Counted from the first letter of the stretch, positions 1 to 8,322 are shown. The stretch: 64,000 nt of DNA from Actinomycetota bacterium (GCA_035765775.1 DASTWV010000017.1:1-64000), one strand, 5' to 3'. Translations and numbers: made by a program. Notes: generated by a model from the sequence alone, not told the origin.

Positions 1-233
1 AGGGCGACCATCTCGCGTGCCGCCCGGGAGCCCATGCCCGCCCGGTAGCCCAGGAACGAGGCCATGGCCGGGGTGCCCTCCCAGCCCCGGGCGGTCTCGT
101 AGGCCGCGACCCAGCACAGCGCCTGGCACTGGGCGGCCGCCACCTGGCCGAGCAGGGAGACCACCGCGTCCCCCAGGGCCTCGGTGCCGAAGTCCTCGGG
201 CGGGAACAGATCCGTGGTCGGTTGCTCGAACAT
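1..233 (-). CDS. DUF222/HNH endonuclease family protein, N-terminal part
   Basis: Partial gene that runs off the left edge; 77 N-terminal residues are visible, starting MFEQPTTDLF. The pattern of an acidic start, an alanine-rich helix containing QVAAAQCQALCWVAAYE and a segment ending GYRAGMGSRAAREMV is typical of the N-terminal DUF222 domain of the actinobacterial 13E12-repeat family, which usually ends in an HNH nuclease domain that lies outside this window. The family is often mobile or multicopy, which fits the decayed DNA beside it. The ATG is embedded in a LexA-like box, so damage-inducible expression is likely. The assignment rests on pattern recognition of a partial domain. Confidence 0.6.
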   Translation of the reverse strand, partial: MFEQPTTDLFPPEDFGTEALGDAVVSLLGQVAAAQCQALCWVAAYETARGWEGTPAMASFLGYRAGMGSRAAREMVA

Positions 234-241
234 GTGTTCTA
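226..241. promoter_or_regulatory. LexA-type SOS box over the start codon
   Basis: TCGAACATGTGTTCTA matches the Gram-positive LexA operator core GAAC-N4-GTTC exactly, with flanks matching the mycobacterial form TCGAAC-N4-GTTCGA at all but two bases. The start codon of the minus-strand DUF222/HNH gene (231-233) lies inside it. An operator at this place would block transcription start if the mRNA is leaderless or nearly so. Mycobacterial 13E12-family genes are known members of the LexA regulon, which supports the reading. Confidence 0.7.
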
Positions 242-644
242 GTCTACCACACCCATATCGCAACCATGCAAGGGATGTGGCAAGAAATCTTGAGAATCTT
301 TGTGCTGTTCTGGCGCGGGTACTGGCTGGTGGGATCTGAGGGCGGCGTCGACGCTTCTGCCGGTGCACCCTTCTATGTCATCATCGGCGGGCCACCACCT
401 GAACGCTCCCATCGTGGGGATCGCTGTCTCGAGAGCCGGGTCTGGTCGCTTGGTTCCGACGGAGGATCTACTCCTCCGGCGATGCCTCCTTCTTCGGCGC
501 CATGAGGGCCCGCACCTCAATTGCCAGCTATCGTCGGATGACGTGCCTATGGAAGTACAGCGTGGCGAAGAGCGGGTGCGTCCTTGCCGTCACCCGGATC
601 TCCGCCGGCAGAGTGGCCCGCAACTGCTGCAGTGTGTCGCTATC

Positions 645-790
645 CCGTCCCGTAACGGCAAGACCCACCTCGCCATCGAGATCGCCATCGCGCCGCGCGC
701 GGCCGGCCGGCGGGTGCGCTTCGTCACCACCAACCTCCCCGCGGCGAGTGGACCAAGATCTTCCCGGAGCCCCGCCTGTGCAAGACCTCT
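645..790 (+). pseudogene. IS21-family IstB ATPase remnant
   Basis: Two pieces of an IstB-type helper ATPase lie side by side in different frames. The first reads NGKTHLAIEIAIAPRAAGRR followed by VRFVT, which is the Walker A region of IstB with its first glycine-rich residues lost. The second reads EWTKIFPEPRLCK, which matches the C-terminal segment of IstB just before its last helix. The roughly 100 residues normally between them are missing, and there is no start codon or partner IstA. It therefore cannot encode a working protein and marks an old IS21 insertion. Confidence 0.55.
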
Positions 791-938
791 TCGGCCCGCT
801 ATGGCTTGAGCCCGAAGCGCCGTGCCATGGCAAGCAATTCGTCTGGGTGTCGGCAAGAAATAACGAGATGGTCTCCAGTCACCAGAATCAGCTCGCAACC
901 TAAAGCCGGCCTTAGAGAAATGGGCGACAAGAGCACTC

Positions 939-1298
939 TTATAGCGAACGGAAGCACCGAAAAACAAGCCCGTTTCTGGCTGGCCGGCGCAGGGCTAGCG
1001 CTGTTATCTGGAAGCTGGTCGCCATGAAGGATGGTCCTACCTGTTGTCCGAATAAGACTAAGGCAAGTTCAAACCGTGTTGCGGAGAGTCTATAAGCTAG
1101 TCGCACGCCGCTAAATAGCACCGCCATCAGTAGGCAGAGACTCCATAAAACAGGAACGCTTCCGGACTGGCGAATCCCATGAGGAAGCAGACGCAGAACC
1201 CCACCGACCAACATTACGGTGGATATCGCAGTGCAGGCGAGTGCGACGCCGGTTTCTAGACCTCCGTACGGCCATTCCGTCGCTTCCCAAATTGGCAA
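939..1298 (-). CDS. Possible small membrane protein, doubtful
   Basis: A 119-codon frame with a TTG start and no convincing ribosome binding site. It would encode two hydrophobic stretches (roughly residues 17-40 and 48-70) with a charged loop, compatible with a small membrane protein. No family is recognised. It sits in decayed DNA with mixed codon use, so it may equally be a chance frame or the remains of a larger gene. Confidence 0.2.
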   Translation of the reverse strand: MPIWEATEWPYGGLETGVALACTAISTVMLVGGVLRLLPHGIRQSGSVPVLWSLCLLMAVLFSGVRLAYRLSATRFELALVLFGQQVGPSFMATSFQITALALRRPARNGLVFRCFRSL

Positions 1299-1885
1299 TT
1301 CTTCCCGCGGCGCTCGTCGTTCAGCCGCTACACTTGCTTACGAACCAATTACCATGGGAACTGGCTGCTGCGGGTAGCTAGGCCCGGCGAGCCCAACCGT
1401 TTACTATGGCCTTCCTATGATTCATTCATAACGCCTTGACCAGTTCGTTTGTACGTGGCATGCAAAAGTCCCCACTGGTGGCCACTTAGAACGCCCCACG
1501 GACTCGGGGCTTGTATCGGAGCCCATCCCATAGCTCTTGAGGCCGAAGGGTCCGGTTGGTAGCCGATCGAGGAAAAGCCTTTCCTGATGGCGTCGTTGGT
1601 GCGGTCTACGCATATTGCAGTGGTGACACAGCTCCGCCCAGTTGGGCAGCCGCAACTGGGCGGCAAGACTCACCCGAGGCCGGGCTCTGCGTGGGCACCA
1701 CAAGCAGCTGCCGCACCGTTTTGGCGCCCCTCCGATGTGGGGGGATGTCCTCGCGAAGCACCTGCGGCCATCTGGCTCAATAGCCGAGGCCGACTGGTGA
1801 CCCCTATTCCAAATTTCGTTCCTCTGATGCTCGGATCCGGCGCCACCTGCATCATCGCCGTCCGTCCGGGACGGTCCGGCTCGCC

Positions 1886-3376
1886 CTACTCGTCCAGCCA
1901 GGGCGACCCCGGCTCCCACCGGACGTGCAGGCGCCGTGCCGCCCGGGCCTCGTCCAGGCGCCCGACAGGCGCCGTCACGGGGGCCTCGTGCAGCAGTTCG
2001 GGGTCGGAGGAGGCCTCCCCCGCAATCTGCAGCAGCGCCGCCGCCAGGGCGTCCAGGGACTCCCGGGACTCGGTCTCGGTCGGCTCCACCATCATGGCCT
2101 CCTCCACCACCAGCGGGAAGTAGACGGTGGGCGGGTGGAAGCCGAGGTCGATCAGCCGTTTGGCGACGTCCATTGCCCGCACCCCCTTCGCCCGCAGCGG
2201 CTTGGCGGTGCACACGAACTCGTGCATGCAGGTGCCGGGGTGGGCCTCGGGATAGGCTTCCCGCACGAGGGCCCGGAGGTAGTTGGCGTTCAGCACCGCC
2301 CGCTCGGCGATGCGCACCAGGCCCTCGCCGCCGAGGGAGCGCAGGTAGGTATACGCCCGCACCACGACGCCGAAGTTGCCGTGGAAGCCGTGCAGCCGCC
2401 CGATCGACTGCGGCCGATCGGTGTCCCAGAACCACCGGTTGGCGGCCTCGTCGTAGCCCACCACCGGGCTGGGCAGGTACTGGGCGAGCCGGGCGCTCAC
2501 CGCCACCGGGCCGGAGCCCGGGCCGCCACCGCCGTGGGGGGTCGTGAAGGTCTTGTGGGTATTCATGTGGACGATGTCGAAGCCCATGTCGCCGGGGCGT
2601 ACCTTGCCCAGGATGGCGTTGAAGTTGGCGCCGTCGAAGTACAGGAGCCCCCCGGACCGGTGCAGGGCGGCGGCAATGCGCTCGATGTCGGTCTCGAACA
2701 GGCCCAGGGTGTTGGGGTTGGTCAGCATCAGGCCGGCGACGCTGGGGTCCAGGGCGGCTTCGAGGGCTGCCAGGTCCACCAGGCCCCGCTCGTCGGAGGG
2801 GATCTGGCGCACCTTGTAGCCGCCCAGCGCCACACTGGCGGGGTTGGTGCCGTGCGCCGAGTCCGGGATGAGCACCACGGACCGGGGGTGGCCCTCGGTG
2901 GCGGTGTGATGGGCGCGCATGATGAGCAGGCCGGTCAGCTCGCCCTGCGCCCCGGCGGCGGGCTGGAAGGTAACCCGCGCCATCCCGGTCAGCTCGGCCA
3001 GGTACTGCTCCATCTCCCAGAGCAGCTGGAGGGCGCCCTGAACCTGGTCGGCGGGCTGCCAGGGGTGGATGTTGCGGAACCCGGGCAGGCCGGCGACGTC
3101 CTCGTGGACTTTCGGGTTGTACTTCATGGTGCACGACCCCAGCGGGTACACCCCGACATCGATCGCCCAGTTGCGCTGCGACAGCCGGGTGTAGTGGCGG
3201 ACGAGGTCGAGCTCGGAGACCTCGGGCAGGCGAGGCGGCGAGGCCCGGCGCAACCCGGGCGGGATGAGGCCCTCCGCCGGCGACCCCGCCGGCTGCGCCA
3301 CCGATGAGGCCCGGCGCCCGGGCGCCGAGACGTCGAAGATCGTCTGGGGCTCCGGCCCCCGTGCCCTGCCGCTCAT
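1886..3376 (-). CDS. gcvPB: Glycine dehydrogenase (decarboxylating) subunit 2
   Basis: 496 residues, the usual length for the C-terminal half of the two-subunit P protein. With GcvPA it decarboxylates glycine and transfers the aminomethyl group to lipoyl-GcvH in the cytosol. The PLP lysine is visible as Lys275 in NTHKTFTTPHGGGGPG, preceded by the conserved PLGSCTMKYNPK (about 78-89) and PDSAHGTNPA (171-180). The ATG overlaps the gcvPA stop by four bases (ATGA), so the two subunits are probably translated in a coupled 1:1 ratio. The first 45 residues are Ala/Pro-rich and poorly conserved, so a later start is conceivable, but the overlap favours this one. It is the last gene of the run. Confidence 0.96.
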   Translation of the reverse strand: MSGRARGPEPQTIFDVSAPGRRASSVAQPAGSPAEGLIPPGLRRASPPRLPEVSELDLVRHYTRLSQRNWAIDVGVYPLGSCTMKYNPKVHEDVAGLPGFRNIHPWQPADQVQGALQLLWEMEQYLAELTGMARVTFQPAAGAQGELTGLLIMRAHHTATEGHPRSVVLIPDSAHGTNPASVALGGYKVRQIPSDERGLVDLAALEAALDPSVAGLMLTNPNTLGLFETDIERIAAALHRSGGLLYFDGANFNAILGKVRPGDMGFDIVHMNTHKTFTTPHGGGGPGSGPVAVSARLAQYLPSPVVGYDEAANRWFWDTDRPQSIGRLHGFHGNFGVVVRAYTYLRSLGGEGLVRIAERAVLNANYLRALVREAYPEAHPGTCMHEFVCTAKPLRAKGVRAMDVAKRLIDLGFHPPTVYFPLVVEEAMMVEPTETESRESLDALAAALLQIAGEASSDPELLHEAPVTAPVGRLDEARAARRLHVRWEPGSPWLDE

Positions 3377-4704
3377 GCCACCACCTCGGCCAGCGCCTTG
3401 GCCAGCCCCTCGATCTGCTCCGGCGTCCGCCGCTCGGTCACCGCCACCAACAGGTGGCTGGCCAGCTCGGCCGACGCGACCCCCAGGCCCGGTCCGACGA
3501 GGTACCCCCGCTCCGCCAGGCCGGCCGCCACCCGCTCGGCATCGCCGGGCACCTGCAGGGCGAACTCCTTGAAGAAGGGCGCCGCGAAGGCCAGGCGGCA
3601 GCCGGGCACCGAGGCCAGGAGGTCGGCGGCCTGGTGTGCCCCGGCCAGGCAGGACTCGCCCAGCTCCACCAGGCCCTGCGGTCCCAGCCAGGAGAGGTAC
3701 ACCGTGGCCGCGATCGCCAGCAGGGTCTGGTTGGTGCACACGTTCGAGGTCGCCTTCTCCCGGCGGATGTGCTGCTCGCGGGCCTGGAGCGTCAGGACGA
3801 AGCCGCCCTTGCCCCGGACGTCCACGGTGGCGCCGACGATCCGGCCGGGCACCCGGCGCACGTGCTCCGGGCGGGTGGCGAAGTAGCCCAGGTAGGGCCC
3901 GCCGTACAGCAGCCCGACCCCCAGGCCCTGGCCCTCGCCGACCACCACATCGGCCCCCAGCGCCCCGGGCGCCTCCAGCACCCCGGCGGTGGTGGGGTCG
4001 AAGACGACGACGAGGAGGGCACCGGCGGCGTGGGTCGCCTCCGCGATGGCCGCCAGATCCTCCAGGCACCCGAAGAAGTTCGGCTGCGCCACCACCACGC
4101 AGGCAGCCCCGGCCAGATCGCCCAGGTCCCCGGTCACCCCGTCCCCTGCAGCGGTGGTGGAGAAGCTGAACCCCCGCGCCCCGCCGTTGGTGCGCGCCAC
4201 CGCGGCGTAGTTGGGGTTCAGGGCGCCGCTCAGCACGATCCGGGAGCGCCCGGTCGCGCCGGTGGCCAGGTTGATGGCCTCCACCAGGGCGCTCGCCCCG
4301 TCGTACAGGCTGGCGTTGGCCACCCCCATGCCGGTCAGCTCGCAGATCATCGACTGGAACTCGAACAGCACCCCGAGCACCCCCTGGGACAGTTCGGGCT
4401 GGTAGGGCGTGTAGGAGGTGGCGAACTCGGCCCGGAACGCAAGATGGGCCACTGGCGAGGGGACGTAGTGGTCGTATGCCCCGCCGCCCGCGAAGCACAC
4501 CAGCTCACCGGTGGGACGGTTCTTGCGGGCAAGGCCCTCCATGAGGGCGAGGACCTCGGCCTCGGGCATGCCGTGGGGCAACGCCAGGTCCCGCCCCAGG
4601 CGTACCGAGCCCGGGATGGGGGCGAACAGGTCTTCGATGCCGGTGAACCCGGCGGCGGCCAGCATGGCCTCGATGTCTGCTTCAGTGTGCGGCGTGTAGT
4701 CCAA
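3373..4704 (-). CDS. gcvPA: Glycine dehydrogenase (decarboxylating) subunit 1
   Basis: 443 residues, standard for the N-terminal subunit of the split P protein. The start MDYTPHTEADIEAMLAAAGF and the segment ELVCFAGGGAYDHYVPS are hallmark GcvPA sequences. The start codon is TTG, with GGGAG seven bases upstream; no better in-frame start precedes the conserved N terminus. It lies 35 bases downstream of gcvT and overlaps gcvPB by ATGA, giving a gcvT-gcvPA-gcvPB run. The split form is common in Firmicutes, archaea and some deep actinobacteria, whereas Mycobacterium and Streptomyces use one fused GcvP, so it is informative about lineage. Confidence 0.96.
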   Translation of the reverse strand: MDYTPHTEADIEAMLAAAGFTGIEDLFAPIPGSVRLGRDLALPHGMPEAEVLALMEGLARKNRPTGELVCFAGGGAYDHYVPSPVAHLAFRAEFATSYTPYQPELSQGVLGVLFEFQSMICELTGMGVANASLYDGASALVEAINLATGATGRSRIVLSGALNPNYAAVARTNGGARGFSFSTTAAGDGVTGDLGDLAGAACVVVAQPNFFGCLEDLAAIAEATHAAGALLVVVFDPTTAGVLEAPGALGADVVVGEGQGLGVGLLYGGPYLGYFATRPEHVRRVPGRIVGATVDVRGKGGFVLTLQAREQHIRREKATSNVCTNQTLLAIAATVYLSWLGPQGLVELGESCLAGAHQAADLLASVPGCRLAFAAPFFKEFALQVPGDAERVAAGLAERGYLVGPGLGVASAELASHLLVAVTERRTPEQIEGLAKALAEVVA

Positions 4705-4739
4705 CGGATGCTCCCGGCTGGTGGTGATCGTCCCCCGGG

Positions 4740-5846
4740 CTAGCTCCCCGCCGCCGCCGCCCGGCCCCGGGCCACGAAGGGCGGGACCACGACGGTCGCC
4801 GGCACCTGCTTGCCCCGGACGTCGATGTCCAGCATGGTACCTGGCTCGGCGGCCTCAGGGTGGACATATCCCAGGCCAATGCCGGTCTTCAGCGTCGGCG
4901 AGAAGTTGCCGCTGGTCAGCTCCCCCACCTGGCGCGAGCCCGACAGGACGTGTTGGCCCGCCCGGGGGATCCCCGGTCCGGAGGCCTGGAGGCCGACGAG
5001 GCGCCGGCTGGGCCCGGCCTCCCGGACGCCGACGATGGCATCGCGGCCGGTGAATGCCGGCTTGTCCCAGGCCACCGCCCAGGAGAGGCCCGCCTCCACC
5101 GGGTTGTGGTCGACCGAAATCTCGTGGCCGTGGAGCGGGTAGCCCATCTCCAGGCGGAGGGTGTCCCGGGCGCCCAGCCCGATCGGCAGGATGCCGTGCG
5201 GCGCTCCCGCCGCCAGCAGCCGGTCCCAGATCCGGGGGGCGTCGTCCCAGGGGACGAACAACTCGAAGCCGTACTCCCCGGTATACCCCGTCCGGGCAAC
5301 CTGGAGCGCCACCCCGTCCAGCGCGATCTCCCGGAACCGGTGCAGCTTCAACTCGACCGCCCCGGGCAGCAACTCTTCGGCCATGGCCCGGGCCCGCGGC
5401 CCCTGGAGGGCCAGGATGGCCCACTGGAACGCCGCCTCGGTGATCTCGGCGTCGAAGCCGCCGGCCGCGCGGGAGTCCGCCAGGCATGCCTGCACCGCCT
5501 TGGTGTTGGCGGCGTTGGGCACCACCAGGAAGTCGGCCGCCCGCCGGTAGACGAACAGGTCGTCCACGATGCCTCCCTCGGGGGTCAGGCACAGGCCGTA
5601 GCGTGCCCTCCCGACCTCCAGGCCGGACACCGCCCCGGTCACCACCATGTCGACCAGCGCCCCGGCATCGGGCCCGGTGACCAGCACCTTGCCCAGGTGC
5701 GAGACGTCGAACAGCCCCACGCGCTCCCGGACGGCGGTGTGCTCGGCCACGACGCCGGACACCTGCAGGGGCATGTCCCAGCCGGCGAAGTCCACCATGC
5801 GGGCGCCCGCGGCGACGTGGGCGTCGTGCAGGGGCCCGCGGATCAC
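4740..5846 (-). CDS. gcvT: Aminomethyltransferase (glycine cleavage T protein)
   Basis: 368 residues. It transfers the methylene group from aminomethyl-lipoyl GcvH to tetrahydrofolate and releases ammonia. The N terminus (PLHDAHVAAGARMVDFAGWD) and RVGLFDVSHLGKVLVTGPDA are typical of the GCV_T domain, and the C-terminal barrel includes TSGNFSPTLKTGIGLGYV. The GTG start overlaps the stop of the upstream nuclease-like gene by four bases (GTGA), so translation is probably coupled. Together with GcvPA, GcvPB and the distant GcvH it completes the glycine cleavage system. Confidence 0.95.
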   Translation of the reverse strand: MIRGPLHDAHVAAGARMVDFAGWDMPLQVSGVVAEHTAVRERVGLFDVSHLGKVLVTGPDAGALVDMVVTGAVSGLEVGRARYGLCLTPEGGIVDDLFVYRRAADFLVVPNAANTKAVQACLADSRAAGGFDAEITEAAFQWAILALQGPRARAMAEELLPGAVELKLHRFREIALDGVALQVARTGYTGEYGFELFVPWDDAPRIWDRLLAAGAPHGILPIGLGARDTLRLEMGYPLHGHEISVDHNPVEAGLSWAVAWDKPAFTGRDAIVGVREAGPSRRLVGLQASGPGIPRAGQHVLSGSRQVGELTSGNFSPTLKTGIGLGYVHPEAAEPGTMLDIDVRGKQVPATVVVPPFVARGRAAAAGS

Positions 5847-6190
5847 GCGTCGCGGGTGAGGTCGAGCCCGGTCACCGGGGCGTCCGGGTCCAACCCGGCT
5901 GCGCTCGCGGCGGTGGGCGACTCCAGGCCGTACTTGACCAGCAGGCTCAGGTAGTCCCGCTGGTAGAAGATCTTGCAGCGCACGTCCGGATACAACTCTC
6001 GCAACCTCCGTACTTTCCGGTTCTTCTTGGTGACGAGCTTCTGGTTGAGCGTCGTGATCTCGATGTAGACGTCGTAGGCTGGCAGGTAAAAGTCGGGGGT
6101 GAAGCGCTGCGTGACACTACCGTCCGCGCCCCAGTCGATGTCGAATGAGCGGGGCTCGTAGTCCCACTCGATCTGGTAGAAATCCAGCAA
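5843..6190 (-). CDS. PD-(D/E)XK nuclease-like protein of unknown role
   Basis: The segment RFTPDFYLPAYDVYIEITTL followed by NQKLVTKKNRK has the acidic spacing of a PD-(D/E)XK nuclease core (Asp in TPDF, Glu in YIEI, then lysines). The only usable start is TTG at 6190, giving 115 residues. The open frame, however, continues upstream without a stop to the UAG of the MerR gene at 6326-6328, and the upstream part reads AFAHHSERQFARLLDF, which looks like real, conserved N-terminal sequence. Either a non-canonical start (an ATC codon follows directly after that UAG) or read-through may be used, or a start codon was lost. The stop overlaps the gcvT start (GTGA). The function is unknown; a similar gene beside gcvT is familiar from other actinobacteria. 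Confidence 0.65.
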   Translation of the reverse strand: MLDFYQIEWDYEPRSFDIDWGADGSVTQRFTPDFYLPAYDVYIEITTLNQKLVTKKNRKVRRLRELYPDVRCKIFYQRDYLSLLVKYGLESPTAASAAGLDPDAPVTGLDLTRDA

Positions 6191-6325
6191 TCGGGCGAAT
6201 TGCCGCTCGGAGTGGTGAGCGAAGGCGACGGTGTCGCTGCCCGGAAGCGCTTCGGAGTCAGATGCTGCCTCGGCACCCTCCGGGGGCCGCGATTCTGTGG
6301 TGCTGCCGCTTTTCGTGCGGATCGC

Positions 6326-6856
6326 CTACTCCTCCCCGGCCCTTCCGCCTGGGATGGCTCGCCTCGCGGCGGGCACGACGGGCGCATCCTCGACGTCGTC
6401 GGGTTGCCCGTGTCCCCCCACCTCGTCAGCCGCCGGGCGGAGCTCGGAGACGGATCCCCGAAGGCCCTGGATCACCGGGTCGATGGCGATGCCGAAGACG
6501 CCCTGGCCCCGGCGCAGGACGTCGACCACCTCGTTCTCCGAGTGGCAGGCGTAAATCGAGTTGCCGTCGCTCACCAGGGTGACCCCGCGGACGTCGTCCC
6601 CGAGGCCCCGCAGGTAGTCGATGGCCGCCCGCACCCGGTGCAGGCTGACACCGGCGTCGAGCAGCTTCTTGATGAGCTTCAACTCGACCAGGTCCCCGAA
6701 GGAATAGAGCCGCTGGCTGCCGGAGCCCTGCGCCGGCTGGATGCTGGGGGTGGCCAGCTCCGTACGTGCCCAGTAGTCCAGCTGCCGGTAGCTGATGCCG
6801 ACGATCTTGCACACCTGGGGGCCACGGAATCCCCGCGTCGCTACTGCCTGCAGCAT
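6326..6856 (-). CDS. MerR-family transcriptional regulator (Rv1830-like)
   Basis: 176 residues from an ATG with GGAGG seven bases upstream; an earlier ATG at 6871 lacks this spacing. A winged-helix MerR domain fills residues 1-80, with FRGPQVCKIVGISYRQLDYW as the recognition part. The middle (ACHSENEVVDVLRRGQGVFG) matches the second MerR of the mycobacterial gcvH-garA-Rv1828-Rv1829-Rv1830 cluster. The C-terminal tail is Ala/Pro/Gly-rich. The ligand is unknown. A perfect inverted repeat upstream (6985-7010) may be its operator. The UAG stop is followed in the same frame by the nuclease-like gene. Confidence 0.85.
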   Translation of the reverse strand: MLQAVATRGFRGPQVCKIVGISYRQLDYWARTELATPSIQPAQGSGSQRLYSFGDLVELKLIKKLLDAGVSLHRVRAAIDYLRGLGDDVRGVTLVSDGNSIYACHSENEVVDVLRRGQGVFGIAIDPVIQGLRGSVSELRPAADEVGGHGQPDDVEDAPVVPAARRAIPGGRAGEE

Positions 6857-6957
6857 AGAGGCCGCCTCCATTCCTTGGACAAGTCGATGGCTCCGGGCAG
6901 GCAGGTTCCAGACCGTGTGGGCTGGCACTGAACGTCCGAGATGCTCCGACCCCGTGA

Positions 6958-7010
6958 GGCTAAAACCCGGCCGGAGTGGGAGTCAAGGTTTAGAGCGTCA
7001 CAAAAACCTT
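6958..7010 (-). promoter_or_regulatory. Candidate promoter with inverted-repeat operator for the MerR gene
   Basis: On the minus strand TTGACT (6981-6986) and TTAGCC (6958-6963) are separated by 17 bases, an acceptable -35/-10 pair. A perfect inverted repeat AAGGTTT-N12-AAACCTT spans 6985-7010 and touches the -35 box, as expected for a MerR-type or autoregulated promoter. This is an inference from sequence alone. Confidence 0.35.
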
Positions 7011-7044
7011 ACGTTGACGTCGAGGGTTTGTGGCCCCCGACGTG

Positions 7045-7536
7045 TCACTGGTTCTTGAAGTCCTCAGGCGAGACCTGATCGAGAAACTCACGGAACTTTT
7101 CGACCTGAATGTCGGGTGCTTCCTCGGCCTCGTCCTCCCGCATGTTGATGCTGGCTTCCTCCAGGACCTCCTCGGCGACGAAGATCGGGGCGCCCGCCCG
7201 GACGGCGAGGGCGATGGCGTCGGAGGGCCGGCTGGAGACCTCGTAGGAGGCTCCCCGGGTCCGCATGCGGATGGCGGCGTAGAAGGTGCCCTCGCGCAGC
7301 TCGGTGATGTCGATCCCCTCCACCGTCACGCCCACCTCGTCCAGCACGGACTTCAGGAGGTCATGGGTCATGGGGCGCTGGGTGACCACTCCCTGCAGGG
7401 CGAAGGCGATGGCGGTCGCCTCGACGGCGCCGATCCAGATGGGGAGGAAGCGAACCCCGTCGCGTTCCTTGAGCAGCACGATGGGCTGGTTGGTCGGCAA
7501 CTCGACCCGGACGCCAACGAGCGTAACCTCGACCAT
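7045..7536 (-). CDS. Bifunctional nuclease family protein (DUF151)
   Basis: 163 residues beginning MVEVTLVGVRVELPTNQPIV. The DUF151 domain covers residues 1-135, with the conserved LPIWIGAVEATAIAFAL and SRPSDAIALAVRAGAPIFV segments. Plant and bacterial members have been reported as nucleases with combined RNase and DNase activity; the role in actinobacteria is not settled. The last 25 residues are acidic, as in mycobacterial Rv1829. It sits between the two MerR genes, as in Mycobacterium, except that hpt has been inserted upstream. The start was chosen because the domain begins right at this ATG. Confidence 0.9.
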   Translation of the reverse strand: MVEVTLVGVRVELPTNQPIVLLKERDGVRFLPIWIGAVEATAIAFALQGVVTQRPMTHDLLKSVLDEVGVTVEGIDITELREGTFYAAIRMRTRGASYEVSSRPSDAIALAVRAGAPIFVAEEVLEEASINMREDEAEEAPDIQVEKFREFLDQVSPEDFKNQ

Positions 7537-7706
7537 CGTCACCACCCGCGGAGGGCACGTCCCCGCCGACCATCGGCGGTTCGGCCACCCGGCGAAACCC
7601 GGGAGGAGCACCCCCCAGACGCCCTCAGACTAGCACAGGGACACGCCCCTTCCCCGGCCCGGAGGCGGCTGCGGGCGGGGCTCGGCGGGGGCGGGCTGAC
7701 CCCCCG

Positions 7707-8309
7707 TCAGGCTTCGAGGATTGGGAACAGCGTGCCCGCCAGGGCGTCGGGTGCGGCCGCCAGGGCGGCCACGTCGGTCACCGCCAGGAGGTCCGGGAGG
7801 TTGCGGTAGCGGCCGTGCAGGTCGAGCCCGTAGCCCACCAGGAAACTGCTGGTCTCAAAGCCCGCATAGTCCACGGGCAGCTCGGCAATCCGCAACACCC
7901 GCTTGTCGATGAGGGCGCAGATGCGCAGCGATGCCGGGGCCCGAGTCTCCAACGTGCGCAGCAGGTAGGCCAGGGAGAGCCCGGTATCCACGATGTCCTC
8001 GACGATGACCACGTCACGCCCGTCGAGGGGCTGTTCCAGGTCCTTGACGATGCGCACCACGCCTGTGCGGTCGGCTTCCGAATAGCGGGAGATGGACATG
8101 AAGTCCACATCGGCGTCGATCGGCATCTGGCGCACGAGATCGGCGAGGAAGATCACCGACCCCTTCAGCACCGAGATCAGCAGGGGCCGCTCTCCCGACG
8201 CCGCGCTCGCCACCGCCAGGTCGGCCGACACCGCTGTGGCCAGCTCCCGGACCCGGTCATGGATCTGCTCCCGGGTATAGGCGAGCTCGGCGAGGGCGGC
8301 GGGAGCCAC
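7707..8309 (-). CDS. hpt: Hypoxanthine phosphoribosyltransferase
   Basis: 200 residues, slightly longer than the usual 175-185. It converts hypoxanthine or guanine plus PRPP to IMP or GMP in purine salvage. The PRPP-binding loop is visible as VVIVEDIVDTGLS (about residues 100-112), with LLISVLKGSVIFLADL (43-58) and the base-contacting GFETSSFLVGYGLD near 149-162. The start is a GTG. It lies 13 bases from the FtsR-like gene and is probably co-transcribed. Its place inside the FtsR-DUF151 cluster is not seen in Mycobacterium, where hpt lies beside tilS and ftsH. Confidence 0.93.
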   Translation of the reverse strand: MAPAALAELAYTREQIHDRVRELATAVSADLAVASAASGERPLLISVLKGSVIFLADLVRQMPIDADVDFMSISRYSEADRTGVVRIVKDLEQPLDGRDVVIVEDIVDTGLSLAYLLRTLETRAPASLRICALIDKRVLRIAELPVDYAGFETSSFLVGYGLDLHGRYRNLPDLLAVTDVAALAAAPDALAGTLFPILEA

Positions 8310-8322
8310 GTCGGATCCGCGC

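Larger units (their letters stand above)
242..1885. other. Decayed, gene-poor stretch
   Basis: About 1.6 kb without a convincing intact gene between the DUF222/HNH gene and gcvPB. It holds an IS21 IstB remnant (645-790, plus). On the minus strand around 528-650 a fragment reads AEIRVTARTHPLF, which resembles the start of a small DUF5372-like protein found near actinobacterial transposons, but the frame soon breaks. A short hydrophobic frame lies at 939-1298. Around 1590-1740 on the minus strand two cysteine pairs (CGSCLWC and CHHC) sit in a frame without a plausible start. Base composition is visibly less GC-rich than in the flanking core genes. It reads as a graveyard of mobile DNA. Confidence 0.5.

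Noticed and set aside
239-809. Overlapping open frames of 90-170 codons on both strands near the left edge
   Set aside because: They have no ribosome binding sites and low-complexity translations; only the IstB-like pieces within them look like protein.
5847-7045. Glycine riboswitch for the gcv genes
   Set aside because: gcvT is translationally coupled to the preceding gene, and no tandem aptamer-like sequence with the conserved glycine-binding cores was seen upstream.
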